A DNA stretch of 7,589 nucleotides from Clostridia bacterium (GCA_016290255.1 JAEETG010000006.1:1-7589), one strand, 5' to 3'; shown: positions 1 to 6,797, counted from the stretch's first letter. Translations and numbers: made by a program. Notes: generated by a model from the letters alone, not told the origin.

Positions 1-9
1 GAGGGTTAA

Positions 10-1278
10 ATGTTTATGGAAAAATTTTTAATATATGGTGGAGAAAAACTTTTTGGAAATATCAAAGTGGATTGTGCAAAAAATGCTTATCTTCCAATTA
101 TGGCTGCAAGTGTGATGACAGAAGATGAGGTTGTGCTCAAAAATATGCCAAACATTTTGGATATACAAAACATGAGAAAAATTTTGGAATTTTTGGGTGC
201 GGAAACAAAGATTGATGGAGTCGATTTACATATTTTTGGGAAAAACATAAAAAACAGCACAATATCAAATAATCTTTCCAAAAATCTTCGTTCCAGCGTT
301 TTTATGCTTGGCCCACTTCTGGCGAGGTTTAAAAAAGCAAGGGTTTCTTATCCTGGTGGTTGCAACATTGGGCTAAGACCAATTGATTTGCATCTAAAAG
401 GATTAAAAGAACTTGGAGCGAAAGTTATTGAAAGCCACGGCAATATTTGCTGTGACGGAAGCAAGATGAAATCGGGAACAGTTATTTTGGATTATCCAAG
501 CGTTGGTGCAACAGAAAATTTGATGATGGCGTCGATATTTCTTCCGGGTGTAACAAAAATATATAATCCAGCAAAAGAACCAGAAATTGTTGATTTGCAA
601 AACTTTTTGAACAGTATGGGGGCAAGTGTTTGTGGCGCGGGAAGTGATGAAATAACAATAACTGGCGTTCAAAAACTTTCAGGAACAACATATAAGCCAA
701 TTCCAGACAGGATTGTTGCAGGAACGCTTTTGATTGCTTGTGCTATGTGTGGTGGAAAAGTAACTCTTGAAAATGTGGTGCCGGAGCATTTTTTGAGTTT
801 GACAGACAAATTGCAAAAATCTGGTTGCAAAATTGTTGTGAGTAGTGATAAAATAACAATTGAAAGCAAAGGGAAGCCAAAATCTGTTGAAATGGTTGAA
901 ACTTTGCCTTATCCGGGATTTCCAACCGACCTTCAATCACAAATTTTAGCCATGCAAACAATTTCAAAAGGCGTTTGTGTTGTTCGCGAAAATTTGTTTG
1001 AAACAAGGTTTAGGTTTGCTCAAGAGTTAATCAAAATGGGGGCAGACATAAAACTTTGCGGACAAACAGCTTTTGTGTGTGGTGTGAAAGAACTGATGGG
1101 AGCGGAGGTTTTCGCAAGCGATCTAAGAGGCGGAGCCGCATTGGTTCTTGCTGGTCTTTGTGCGAAAGGGCACACAACGGTTCACGGCGTTCATCACATC
1201 GACAGAGGATATTCCTCATTTGAAAAAGTGCTTTCGGCTCTTGGAGCAAAAATAACAAGAGAGAGTGAAAATTTATGA
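10..1278 (+). CDS. murA: UDP-N-acetylglucosamine 1-carboxyvinyltransferase (MurA)
   Basis: Cytoplasmic enzyme that transfers enolpyruvate from PEP to UDP-GlcNAc, the first committed step of peptidoglycan synthesis. At 422 aa it has the normal family length. Visible landmarks are the substrate-binding Lys24-Asn25 (CAKNA), the PEP-binding loop GGCNIGLRP with Cys118 as the usual catalytic and fosfomycin-target cysteine, YPGFPTD with the catalytic aspartate at Asp307, and the C-terminal DLRGGAAL and HIDRGY motifs. Because Cys118 is kept (not Asp), the family rule predicts fosfomycin sensitivity. The start at 10 is chosen because GAGG at 1-4 sits 5 bases upstream. ATG at 16 would give the more typical MEKFLIYGG beginning, but its spacing is 11. 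The stop overlaps the ftsQ start by 4 bases (ATGA), indicating translational coupling. Any upstream promoter lies outside the window. Whether it is the only MurA paralogue cannot be seen here. Confidence 0.97.
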   Translation: MFMEKFLIYGGEKLFGNIKVDCAKNAYLPIMAASVMTEDEVVLKNMPNILDIQNMRKILEFLGAETKIDGVDLHIFGKNIKNSTISNNLSKNLRSSVFMLGPLLARFKKARVSYPGGCNIGLRPIDLHLKGLKELGAKVIESHGNICCDGSKMKSGTVILDYPSVGATENLMMASIFLPGVTKIYNPAKEPEIVDLQNFLNSMGASVCGAGSDEITITGVQKLSGTTYKPIPDRIVAGTLLIACAMCGGKVTLENVVPEHFLSLTDKLQKSGCKIVVSSDKITIESKGKPKSVEMVETLPYPGFPTDLQSQILAMQTISKGVCVVRENLFETRFRFAQELIKMGADIKLCGQTAFVCGVKELMGAEVFASDLRGGAALVLAGLCAKGHTTVHGVHHIDRGYSSFEKVLSALGAKITRESENL

Positions 1279-2066
1279 CAAAAAAAAATAAAATAATCAC
1301 AACCTTTATAAGCTTGCTGGCAATAATTGTGTTGCTGGTTGTTTTGTCTTCCACTCTTTTTGCTGTGAGCGAAGTGAAAGTTTCTTTTCAAACACCTCCT
1401 CAAAATGGTTTAGTTTCTGTTAGTGAAACAGAAATTGTGCAAAGTGCAAACATCAAACTTGGAACAAATGTGTTTTTGCTAGAGAAGAAAAAGGCAACAC
1501 AAAATTTGGAGAAAGCAAATCCCTATATAAAAGTCATAAACATTGAAACAAAATTCCCAAACAAAGTGATAATTCATGCTGCTGAAAGAGATGAAGTGTT
1601 GGCTTTTCAAAAAGATGACAAGTGCTATATAACAGATTGTGATTTCAAGGTTTTGCGAATAGTTAATGGCGAATACACTAGTGATAATTCCAACGCAATA
1701 AAAATTTCGTTTGATGGAGAAGGGGCAAGTGAGGGAGAGTTTTTAAATGTTTCAGACAAGTTCAAACCCCTAAAAACTTTGGAAGAAGCAAACTATCAAA
1801 ACTTTTCAAAAGAGGAAAGCGCCAATGCGTTAAGTACGCTTCTTGCCACCTACAAAAGCATCAGTGTTTTGGAAGATAAAATTGAGATGCAAACATTTTT
1901 GGGAGTAAAAGTTGTTGTGTATTCCCCAAGTTTTAAACAACAGGAAAAGCTCAAGATGATAACAATCATAATGGATTCGCTAACAGATGAGCAAAAACAT
2001 TTGGGCACAATCACCATTTCTCAAAGTGATGGAAAAGTTGTTGGAAGTTATAGGGCCGATGAATAA
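1275..2066 (+). CDS. ftsQ: Cell division protein FtsQ/DivIB
   Basis: Bitopic membrane protein of the divisome. In other bacteria it forms a complex with FtsL and FtsB/DivIC and helps activate septal wall synthesis. The 263-aa product has a short basic cytoplasmic tail (MTKKNK), one membrane helix at about residues 7-30, and then an extracytoplasmic POTRA-type domain at about 31-105. Within that domain, SETEIVQSANIKLGTNVF followed by a stretch resembling PYIKVINIETKFPNKV is the classic FtsQ POTRA pattern. A beta-rich domain with YITDCDFKVLRI follows. The start codon lies inside the end of murA (ATGA overlap), with a weak purine-rich Shine-Dalgarno (GAGAGTGA) just upstream. Sequence identity in this family is low, so the call rests on architecture, POTRA motif and position between murA and ftsA/ftsZ. 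In Gram-positives the same protein is called DivIB. Confidence 0.9.
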   Translation: MTKKNKIITTFISLLAIIVLLVVLSSTLFAVSEVKVSFQTPPQNGLVSVSETEIVQSANIKLGTNVFLLEKKKATQNLEKANPYIKVINIETKFPNKVIIHAAERDEVLAFQKDDKCYITDCDFKVLRIVNGEYTSDNSNAIKISFDGEGASEGEFLNVSDKFKPLKTLEEANYQNFSKEESANALSTLLATYKSISVLEDKIEMQTFLGVKVVVYSPSFKQQEKLKMITIIMDSLTDEQKHLGTITISQSDGKVVGSYRADE

Positions 2067-2072
2067 ATATGC

Positions 2073-2102
2073 AAATTGGGTGTGAAAATACCCAATTTTT
2101 TT
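2073..2102 (+). terminator. Rho-independent terminator after ftsQ
   Basis: AAATTGGGT (2073-2081) pairs perfectly with ACCCAATTT (2090-2098). The stem can extend by one G-U and one T-A pair to leave a GAAA tetraloop at 2084-2087. The 3' arm merges into a run of seven T (2096-2102). It begins 6 bases after the ftsQ stop, so it should end the murA-ftsQ transcript and separate it from ftsA-ftsZ. Confidence 0.88.
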
Positions 2103-2133
2103 GTATTTTTATAAAAAATACACCTTTTTTTGT

Positions 2134-2162
2134 TTGACTTATTTCTATAAATCAACTAATAT
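2134..2162 (+). promoter_or_regulatory. Putative sigma-A promoter for ftsA-ftsZ operon
   Basis: TTGACT at 2134-2139 is a 5/6 match to the -35 consensus and is followed, after exactly 17 bases, by TAATAT at 2157-2162 (4/6 to TATAAT). A perfect TATAAT lies at 2164-2169 but would need a 24-base spacer from this -35. The stretch lies between the ftsQ terminator and the ftsA Shine-Dalgarno. The whole gap 2103-2214 is extremely AT-rich and shows no gene. Assignment is by motif only, and chance matches are easier in such AT-rich DNA. Confidence 0.6.
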
Positions 2163-2205
2163 ATATAATATAGTTAATTTATTAATTGTATAAAAATGCA
2201 AAAAT

Positions 2206-2211
2206 AAGGAG
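2206..2211 (+). promoter_or_regulatory. Ribosome binding site deciding the ftsA start
   Basis: AAGGAG is followed by two adjacent in-frame ATG codons at 2215 and 2218. Spacing is 3 bases to the first and 6 to the second, so the second is favoured. Confidence 0.7.
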
Positions 2212-2217
2212 CAAATG

Positions 2218-3378
2218 ATGGCGAGGAAGAACATAGCAGTTTTAGATTTTGGAAGCAGTCATATTTCTGTTATGATGGGAAGTTTAAGCCTTAACGACGC
2301 CTTAAATCTCAAGGGATATGGAGAGGTTTCGTATGCTGGTTTTATGGACGGAGAGTTCTTGGAACCAGAATCGCTTAAGGAAGATGTTGCATCAGTTATT
2401 GCCATGGCGGAAAACAACGCTCAGGCAAGAATCACTCATCTCTATGTTGGTGTTCCTGCGGAGTTTAGCGAAGTTGTTTGCAAAACCGCTGAAATGGATT
2501 TCTACACACCACACAAAATAACAGATGAAGACATTGTGGATCTTTACAACACTTATCAAGATTTTGGAAATGAAAATTTTAGTGTGGTGTCTCGTTCCCC
2601 AATATATTTCACGCTTGATGACGGCGAAAGAATCATTAAAGCAAAAGGAAAGACAACAGAAAAGTTTTCAGGGCTCATTAGTTACACTTTGTGTGACAAT
2701 AAATTTTTGGAAGCAGTTCAGGCTGCACTAAGCCCACTCAGCATTGAGCACGTTGAATATTTCAGTGAACAACTAAGTGAAAGTTTGTTTTTGGTTGACC
2801 CTGAGGAAAGAGATGCTTGTGCTGTGCTTGTTGATTGTGGCTTTTTGTCAACCAGCGTTTCAACAATTATGGGTGATGGACTTTTGGATTTGAAATCCTT
2901 CAGCCTTGGCTCAGGGCACATGATCAGTGACATTTGCCAGGCGTTTAATGTCAGCCCAGAACAAGCAGAGGAAATCAAACGAGGCATTTCGCTTGTTGAA
3001 CAAGATGAAGATGAAGTGTTTGAAGTGACCCAGGAAGATGGCAACACAAGAGAGATATCTGTTTCCGATGTTTGTGAGATTGTTAGATATAGGGTTAAAC
3101 AAATTGGAAAAACAATTAAAAAGTGTTTTGAACTAAGTGACATCGAACTTCCAGAACAAGCAAAAATCTTCATCACAGGTGGCGGAATTGATTACATTGA
3201 TGGGGCAATAGGCCTTTTGTCGGAAGAACTTGGAAAAGAAGTTTGCGAACTTGTGCCACCTGTTAGCGGGCTGGATAAGCCGCACCTATCTTCAACGGTT
3301 AGCTTACTTGATATGGCACTAAAGAAAAACAAGCAGTCGATTGCATTATTTTTTATAAAACTATTTAAAAGGAAATAA
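2218..3378 (+). CDS. ftsA: Cell division protein FtsA (short, divergent)
   Basis: Actin-family protein that binds the FtsZ C-terminal peptide and tethers the Z-ring to the membrane. With the start at 2218 it is 386 aa, shorter than the roughly 420-440 aa of E. coli and B. subtilis FtsA. The phosphate-1 loop DFGSS is at residues 10-14. The SHS2/1C segment (about 70-160) includes ITHLYVGVPAEF. The phosphate-2 region is DCGFLSTSVS (206-215), lacking the normal GGGTTD. The adenosine motif ITGGG is at 319-323. The C-terminal SIALFFIKLFKRK (374-386) is a basic amphipathic helix of the kind FtsA uses as membrane anchor. ftsZ starts 17 bases downstream, which strongly supports the name. The alternative, an FtsA-like protein such as PilM or EutJ, is much less likely given the anchor helix and neighbour. 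ATG at 2215 is an alternative start, giving 387 aa. Confidence 0.88.
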   Translation: MARKNIAVLDFGSSHISVMMGSLSLNDALNLKGYGEVSYAGFMDGEFLEPESLKEDVASVIAMAENNAQARITHLYVGVPAEFSEVVCKTAEMDFYTPHKITDEDIVDLYNTYQDFGNENFSVVSRSPIYFTLDDGERIIKAKGKTTEKFSGLISYTLCDNKFLEAVQAALSPLSIEHVEYFSEQLSESLFLVDPEERDACAVLVDCGFLSTSVSTIMGDGLLDLKSFSLGSGHMISDICQAFNVSPEQAEEIKRGISLVEQDEDEVFEVTQEDGNTREISVSDVCEIVRYRVKQIGKTIKKCFELSDIELPEQAKIFITGGGIDYIDGAIGLLSEELGKEVCELVPPVSGLDKPHLSSTVSLLDMALKKNKQSIALFFIKLFKRK

Positions 3379-3385
3379 ACATTAT

Positions 3386-3390
3386 GGAGG
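3386..3390 (+). promoter_or_regulatory. Ribosome binding site deciding the ftsZ start
   Basis: GGAGG lies 5 bases before ATG 3396. It overlaps an upstream in-frame ATG at 3384 (ATGGAGG), which would add four residues and has only a weak AGGA 10 bases ahead of it. The strong SD argues for 3396. Confidence 0.72.
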
Positions 3391-3395
3391 GAAAT

Positions 3396-4595
3396 ATGGA
3401 TTACAATGATTTCGCATCAGAAAACCAGGTTAAACCTGTTGTAAAAATAAAAGTTGTTGGAGTTGGTGGTGGTGGAAACAACGCCGTTAACAGAATGGTT
3501 AGTGCAGGAGTTGGCGGAGTTGAATTTATTGCTGTTAACACAGATAAACAAGCATTGCAAGTTAGCAAAGCAGACTATAGGATTCAAATTGGAAGCAAAC
3601 TAACAAAAGGTTGGGGAGCTGGAGCAGACCCAGAAGTTGGATTGAAAGCTGCGGAGGAAAACTTAGACGAACTAAGGCAAACACTAAACGATGCTGACCT
3701 TGTTTTTGTTACTGCTGGTATGGGTGGTGGAACAGGAACAGGAGCGGCTCCACTTATTGCAAGCCTTGCAAAAGAAAAAGATATTCTAACAATTGCCGTT
3801 GTCACAAAGCCTTTCAACTTTGAAGGAAGAAAGAGAATGGAAAACGCTGAAAAGGGTGTTGAGGCACTCAGAAAAGTTGTTGACTCTTTGGTTATCATTC
3901 CAAACGAAAAACTCTTTAAACTTGTTCCAAAGGGAACTTCAATTGTTGACACATTTAGATATGCTGATGATGTTTTAAGACAAGGTGTTCAAGGAATTTC
4001 AAACATTATTGTTGACAATTCCCTTATCAACCTAGACTTTGCCGACATTAACACAATCATGAAAAACAGAGGCCTTGCTCACATGGGTATTGGAAGAGCA
4101 AAAGGTGACAGAAAAATATTTGATGCGCTTTCACAAGCAGTTTCAAGCCCACTTCTTGAAACAACAATCGAAGGAGCAACAGGAATTATATTCAATGTTA
4201 AGGGTGGAGTGCAACTTCCAATCGACCAAGTTCACGAAGCTGCAGACCTTATGAGAGAAATTGTTGACCCAGATTGTAACATTATTTTCGGAACAAGCGT
4301 TGATGAAAGTTTGGAAGATGCTGTTGAAATCACTGTTATTGCAACAGGTTTCAAGGGCAACGAAACACCAACACTTTTGGAACCACAAGAAGAAGAAAAG
4401 AAACCAGCACCAGCTGTTGAAGATTTGAAATACAACGAACAATATTCAGACTTTTTGACAAATCGCTTTAAAAATGAGGGAGAAAAAACAATGTTTTCTA
4501 GACAAACAGAAGAACCAAAAGAACAAAGAAGCAATTCAAGAGTTCCTGTTGATTCAGAAATCCCACCATTTTTGAGAAAATTAAGAAATAAATAA
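3396..4595 (+). CDS. ftsZ: Cell division protein FtsZ
   Basis: Tubulin-like GTPase that polymerises at midcell into the Z-ring and recruits the divisome. The 399-aa product begins MDYNDFASEN. It carries the N-terminal glycine loop GVGGGGNNAVNRM (from residue 22), the tubulin signature GGGTGTG at 110-116, FNFEGRKR, and the T7 synergy loop with Asn212, Asp214 and Asp217 (NLDFAD), which completes the GTPase site of the next subunit. The globular part ends near IATGF. A Glu/Lys-rich flexible linker follows, then the conserved C-terminal peptide (384-399, containing EIPPFLRKLRNK) that binds FtsA and similar partners. The segment usually written GLGAGxNP reads GWGAGADP (Trp73, Asp78). The gene sits 17 bases after ftsA and 13 before the next gene, so the three are almost certainly co-transcribed. 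All motifs are intact and the length is normal. Confidence 0.99.
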   Translation: MDYNDFASENQVKPVVKIKVVGVGGGGNNAVNRMVSAGVGGVEFIAVNTDKQALQVSKADYRIQIGSKLTKGWGAGADPEVGLKAAEENLDELRQTLNDADLVFVTAGMGGGTGTGAAPLIASLAKEKDILTIAVVTKPFNFEGRKRMENAEKGVEALRKVVDSLVIIPNEKLFKLVPKGTSIVDTFRYADDVLRQGVQGISNIIVDNSLINLDFADINTIMKNRGLAHMGIGRAKGDRKIFDALSQAVSSPLLETTIEGATGIIFNVKGGVQLPIDQVHEAADLMREIVDPDCNIIFGTSVDESLEDAVEITVIATGFKGNETPTLLEPQEEEKKPAPAVEDLKYNEQYSDFLTNRFKNEGEKTMFSRQTEEPKEQRSNSRVPVDSEIPPFLRKLRNK

Positions 4596-4608
4596 AAAAG
4601 GAAATAAT

Positions 4609-5037
4609 ATGATGGAAGTCACAAAAAGTAAAGGTTTTCATGTTGCACTTGGTTCATCTTCAATTGTTATGCTTGTTTTGAGTTTACTTTTGGCAGTTGG
4701 AACAATTGCTTCTCCAGAAAAAACAACTTGGGTTTGGGCAGTTTTGGTGATTTGCTTTGCAATCAACATAATTGAAATGGTTATCTACTTTATGTTTGAA
4801 AACTCAGACATCAGCTTGATGCTTTGCAAATGGTTAAACATTTTTATCGCAATCATTTTGCTTGTTGTAAATTCATTTGGCCTAATTGCAGGAGCATCTG
4901 AAATGTTTTCAAACTTTGCAATGGGTTGGGTAAGCCTTTTGGTTATTATTCTCACATATGTTGTTACTGTTGCAATGTTTATTTACTTCATTTTTGCAGT
5001 GAAAGAAGGCAAGCAAAAAGATATTCAAGAAAACTAA
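4609..5037 (+). CDS. Unrecognised small four-helix membrane protein
   Basis: No family is recognised. The 142-aa product is strongly hydrophobic with four predicted membrane helices at about residues 12-34, 41-63, 73-95 and 103-130. The N-terminus is short and polar (MMEVTKSKGF) and the C-terminal tail is charged (KEGKQKDIQEN), so both ends are probably cytoplasmic. Glu56 lies inside the second helix. There is no signal peptidase site, metal motif or enzyme signature. An SD (AAAGGA, 4597-4602) precedes ATG 4609 by 6 bases; ATG 4612 is an alternative. The gene follows ftsZ by only 13 bases and is followed directly by a terminator, making it the last gene of the ftsA-ftsZ operon. Base composition resembles ftsZ, with no sign of recent transfer. 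A role at the division site is a guess from position only. It fills the position of spoIIGA in Bacillus and Clostridium but has no protease domain. Confidence 0.88.
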   Translation: MMEVTKSKGFHVALGSSSIVMLVLSLLLAVGTIASPEKTTWVWAVLVICFAINIIEMVIYFMFENSDISLMLCKWLNIFIAIILLVVNSFGLIAGASEMFSNFAMGWVSLLVIILTYVVTVAMFIYFIFAVKEGKQKDIQEN

Positions 5038-5042
5038 AAACA

Positions 5043-5075
5043 GAAAAAAGACTTGAAAAATTCAAGCCTTTTTTT
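5043..5075 (+). terminator. Rho-independent terminator of the ftsA-ftsZ operon
   Basis: CTTGAA (5052-5057) pairs with TTCAAG (5061-5066) around an AAA loop. After one A/C mismatch the stem continues with a G-C pair and six A-T pairs (5044-5050 with 5068-5074). The 3' arm ends in seven T (5069-5075). It starts 5 bases after the stop of the small membrane protein. The A-run on the 5' side could allow some function in the opposite direction, but no gene converges here. Confidence 0.85.
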
Positions 5076-5104
5076 GTTTTGCAAATTTTGTGTTTGTTTT
5101 TTAT

Positions 5105-5134
5105 GTCATATGTTGAAAAAATGTTTCATAAACT
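5105..5134 (+). promoter_or_regulatory. Putative sigma-E (sporulation) promoter of spoIVA
   Basis: GTCATATG (5105-5112), 14 bases, then CATAAACT (5127-5134) closely resembles the Bacillus sigma-E pattern (roughly GTCATATT and CATACAAT with about 14 bases between). It ends 28 bases before the spoIVA start and lies after the preceding terminator. Known biology supports it, since spoIVA is a mother-cell sigma-E gene in B. subtilis. A weaker vegetative-type alternative overlaps it: TTGAAA 5113-5118, 18 bases, TATGGT 5137-5142. Confidence 0.68.
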
Positions 5135-5162
5135 TTTATGGTAGAACAAAAAAGGAGTAAGT

Positions 5163-6644
5163 ATGGAAACGAGAACAATTTATGAAGACATAAAAACCAG
5201 AACAAATGGTGACATATACATTGGCGTTGTTGGGCCAGTTAGAGTTGGAAAATCAACATTTATCACAAGATTTATGGAAGAATTTGTGATTCCAAACATA
5301 GAAAACAAAAACACAAAAACTGTTGCAATCGATGAACTTCCACAAAGTGCAGATGGGGTTCAAATCATGACAACACAACCAAAGTTTGTTCCAGCAGAAA
5401 GCGTTAACATAAAACTTAACAATGGAATAAACATGAATGTGAAACTCATCGACTGTGTGGGCTATTTTGTTGAGGGCGCCACTGGAGAAAATCAAGACGG
5501 AAAGCCAAGAATGGTGAAAACGCCGTGGAGTAAAGAGGCTTTGCCTCTTGTGAAAGCTGCAGAACTTGGAACTCAAAAAGTGATTAATGACCACTCCAGC
5601 ATTGCAGTTATGCTCACAACCGATTCAAGTTTTGGGGAAATTAAAAGAGAGAGTTTTGAACCCGTTGAAGAAAGGATGATTGGCGAGTTAAAAGAGTTAA
5701 AAAAGCCTTTTGTGATTGCAATTAACTCAAAAGAGCCAAATGGGCAAAAAGCGCAAGAATTAAAAAAAGCTTTGGAAAATAAATACGGCGTCGGTGTTGT
5801 TGCCTTAAATGCTCAAGAAATGGGAGAAGATGACGTTTCAAACATTTTTGAAAAAATGCTTTGTGAATTTCCTCTCAGCCAAGTTGAAATTGGGTTGCCA
5901 AACTGGCTCACTGCTCTTCCTTTTGAACATGAACTCATTCAGGAAGTTGTGTCTCAGTTTAAAGGCGTTTGCAAAAATGTTGAGAAAGTTGGGGAAATAA
6001 AAAAAGATGATGTTTTGTTTTCTCAAAGTGAAAAGTTTATGCCAACAACTTTGAAAGAACTTGATTTGGGCACAGGAAAACTAAAATTTGATGTTGTTCC
6101 AAAAGAGGGGCTTTTCTATGAGGTTCTAAGTTCACAATGTGGAATGGAAATAGAAGACGACTTTTCGCTTGTTGCCAAAATGAAAGGTTTAAGTGAAGCA
6201 AAAAAAGAATATGACAAATTAAAAGACGCTTTAATTCAAGTGAATGAAACGGGTTATGGGGTTGTTTTGCCAACTGCCAAAGATTTAGTTTTAGATGAGC
6301 CAGAAATTGTGAAACAAGGTGGCAACCGCTATGGTGTGAAATTGAGAGCAACAGCTCCAAGCCTCCACATAATGAGGGTTGACCTTGAAACAGAAATCAG
6401 CCCAATGGTTGGTTCAATGGAGCAATCCAAAGATTTGGTGGAATATCTTGAAAAACAAGGCAAAGACAATCCAAATGGAATATGGCAAACAAATGTGTTT
6501 GGCAAATCTGTTGAAGAACTGATGACCGATGGCTTAAGCGGAAAAGTGAACAAAATGCCAGTTGAAGCACAAAAGAAAATGAGAAAAACACTCACTAGAA
6601 TTGTTAACGAGGGTAAAGGCGGAATCATCTGCATTTTGCTATAA
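5163..6644 (+). CDS. spoIVA: Stage IV sporulation protein A (SpoIVA), coat morphogenetic ATPase
   Basis: Mother-cell protein that polymerises, with ATP hydrolysis, on the forespore surface to form the basement layer of the spore coat; in Bacillus SpoVM anchors it to the membrane. The length, 493 aa, nearly equals the 492 aa of B. subtilis, and it aligns with that protein from end to end by eye. The N-terminal TRAFAC-type ATPase domain (about 1-240) has Walker A GPVRVGKST (Lys30), the threonine pair Thr70-Thr71 (IMTTQPKFVP) and Walker B LIDCVGY (Asp97). The middle region (about 240-400) ends with LDEPEIVKQGGNRYGVKLRA. The C-terminal end, NEGKGGIICILL, matches the conserved SpoVM-contact end (Gly487 corresponds to Bacillus Gly486). 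The Walker A loop has Val28 where Bacillus has Thr. GGAG at 5154-5157 sits 5 bases before ATG 5163. The gene appears monocistronic between two terminators, with its own sigma-E-like promoter. It shows the organism can, or recently could, make endospores. Confidence 0.98.
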   Translation: METRTIYEDIKTRTNGDIYIGVVGPVRVGKSTFITRFMEEFVIPNIENKNTKTVAIDELPQSADGVQIMTTQPKFVPAESVNIKLNNGINMNVKLIDCVGYFVEGATGENQDGKPRMVKTPWSKEALPLVKAAELGTQKVINDHSSIAVMLTTDSSFGEIKRESFEPVEERMIGELKELKKPFVIAINSKEPNGQKAQELKKALENKYGVGVVALNAQEMGEDDVSNIFEKMLCEFPLSQVEIGLPNWLTALPFEHELIQEVVSQFKGVCKNVEKVGEIKKDDVLFSQSEKFMPTTLKELDLGTGKLKFDVVPKEGLFYEVLSSQCGMEIEDDFSLVAKMKGLSEAKKEYDKLKDALIQVNETGYGVVLPTAKDLVLDEPEIVKQGGNRYGVKLRATAPSLHIMRVDLETEISPMVGSMEQSKDLVEYLEKQGKDNPNGIWQTNVFGKSVEELMTDGLSGKVNKMPVEAQKKMRKTLTRIVNEGKGGIICILL

Positions 6645-6668
6645 TTGTGAATAAGTGGAAAACTATAT

Positions 6669-6710
6669 AAAAAAGATGAAAAACAGGATTTTTTGTCTTT
6701 TTTCTTTTTT
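6669..6710 (+). terminator. AT-rich terminator after spoIVA
   Basis: AAAAAAGATGAAAAA (6669-6683) pairs with TTTTTTGTCTTTTTT (6689-6703), two pairs being G-U, around a five-base loop CAGGA. C and six T follow (6704-6710). The stem is long but has only one G-C pair, so it is weaker than the other two terminators. It lies 24 bases after the spoIVA stop. Confidence 0.6.
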
Positions 6711-6748
6711 AAGAAAGAGTTTTGAAAGTTTAAAAGTTTTAAAAGTAT

Positions 6749-6777
6749 TTGCTTTTTGCATAATATAATGGTATAAT
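6749..6777 (+). promoter_or_regulatory. Putative extended -10 sigma-A promoter of ftsH
   Basis: TTGCTT (6749-6754), 17 bases, then a perfect TATAAT (6772-6777) preceded by TG one base upstream (6769-6770), an extended -10. A second TATAAT overlaps at 6764-6769. Transcription would start near 6784, leaving a leader of about 24 bases before the ftsH start. No operator (such as a CIRCE inverted repeat) is visible in this gap. Confidence 0.68.
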
Positions 6778-6797
6778 ATATTGTAAATTTTATACAT

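Noticed and set aside
2164..2169. Perfect TATAAT as the ftsA promoter -10
   Set aside because: No acceptable -35 lies 16-18 bases upstream; the good TTGACT fits TAATAT at 2157 with a 17-base spacer instead.
2718..3176. 152-codon open frame on the minus strand inside ftsA
   Set aside because: It lies wholly opposite a well-supported gene, its product is a Ser/Leu-rich sequence with no recognisable motif, and no SD context was evident.
4926..5144. 72-codon + strand open frame overlapping the small membrane protein
   Set aside because: It is a shifted frame of that gene that reads through the terminator hairpin at 5043-5075.
6646..6654. TGTGAATAA, the complement of a DnaA-box-like TTATTCACA
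   Set aside because: It is a single isolated copy in AT-rich DNA with no neighbouring boxes, no dnaA/dnaN context and no origin-like unwinding element, so chance is the simplest explanation.
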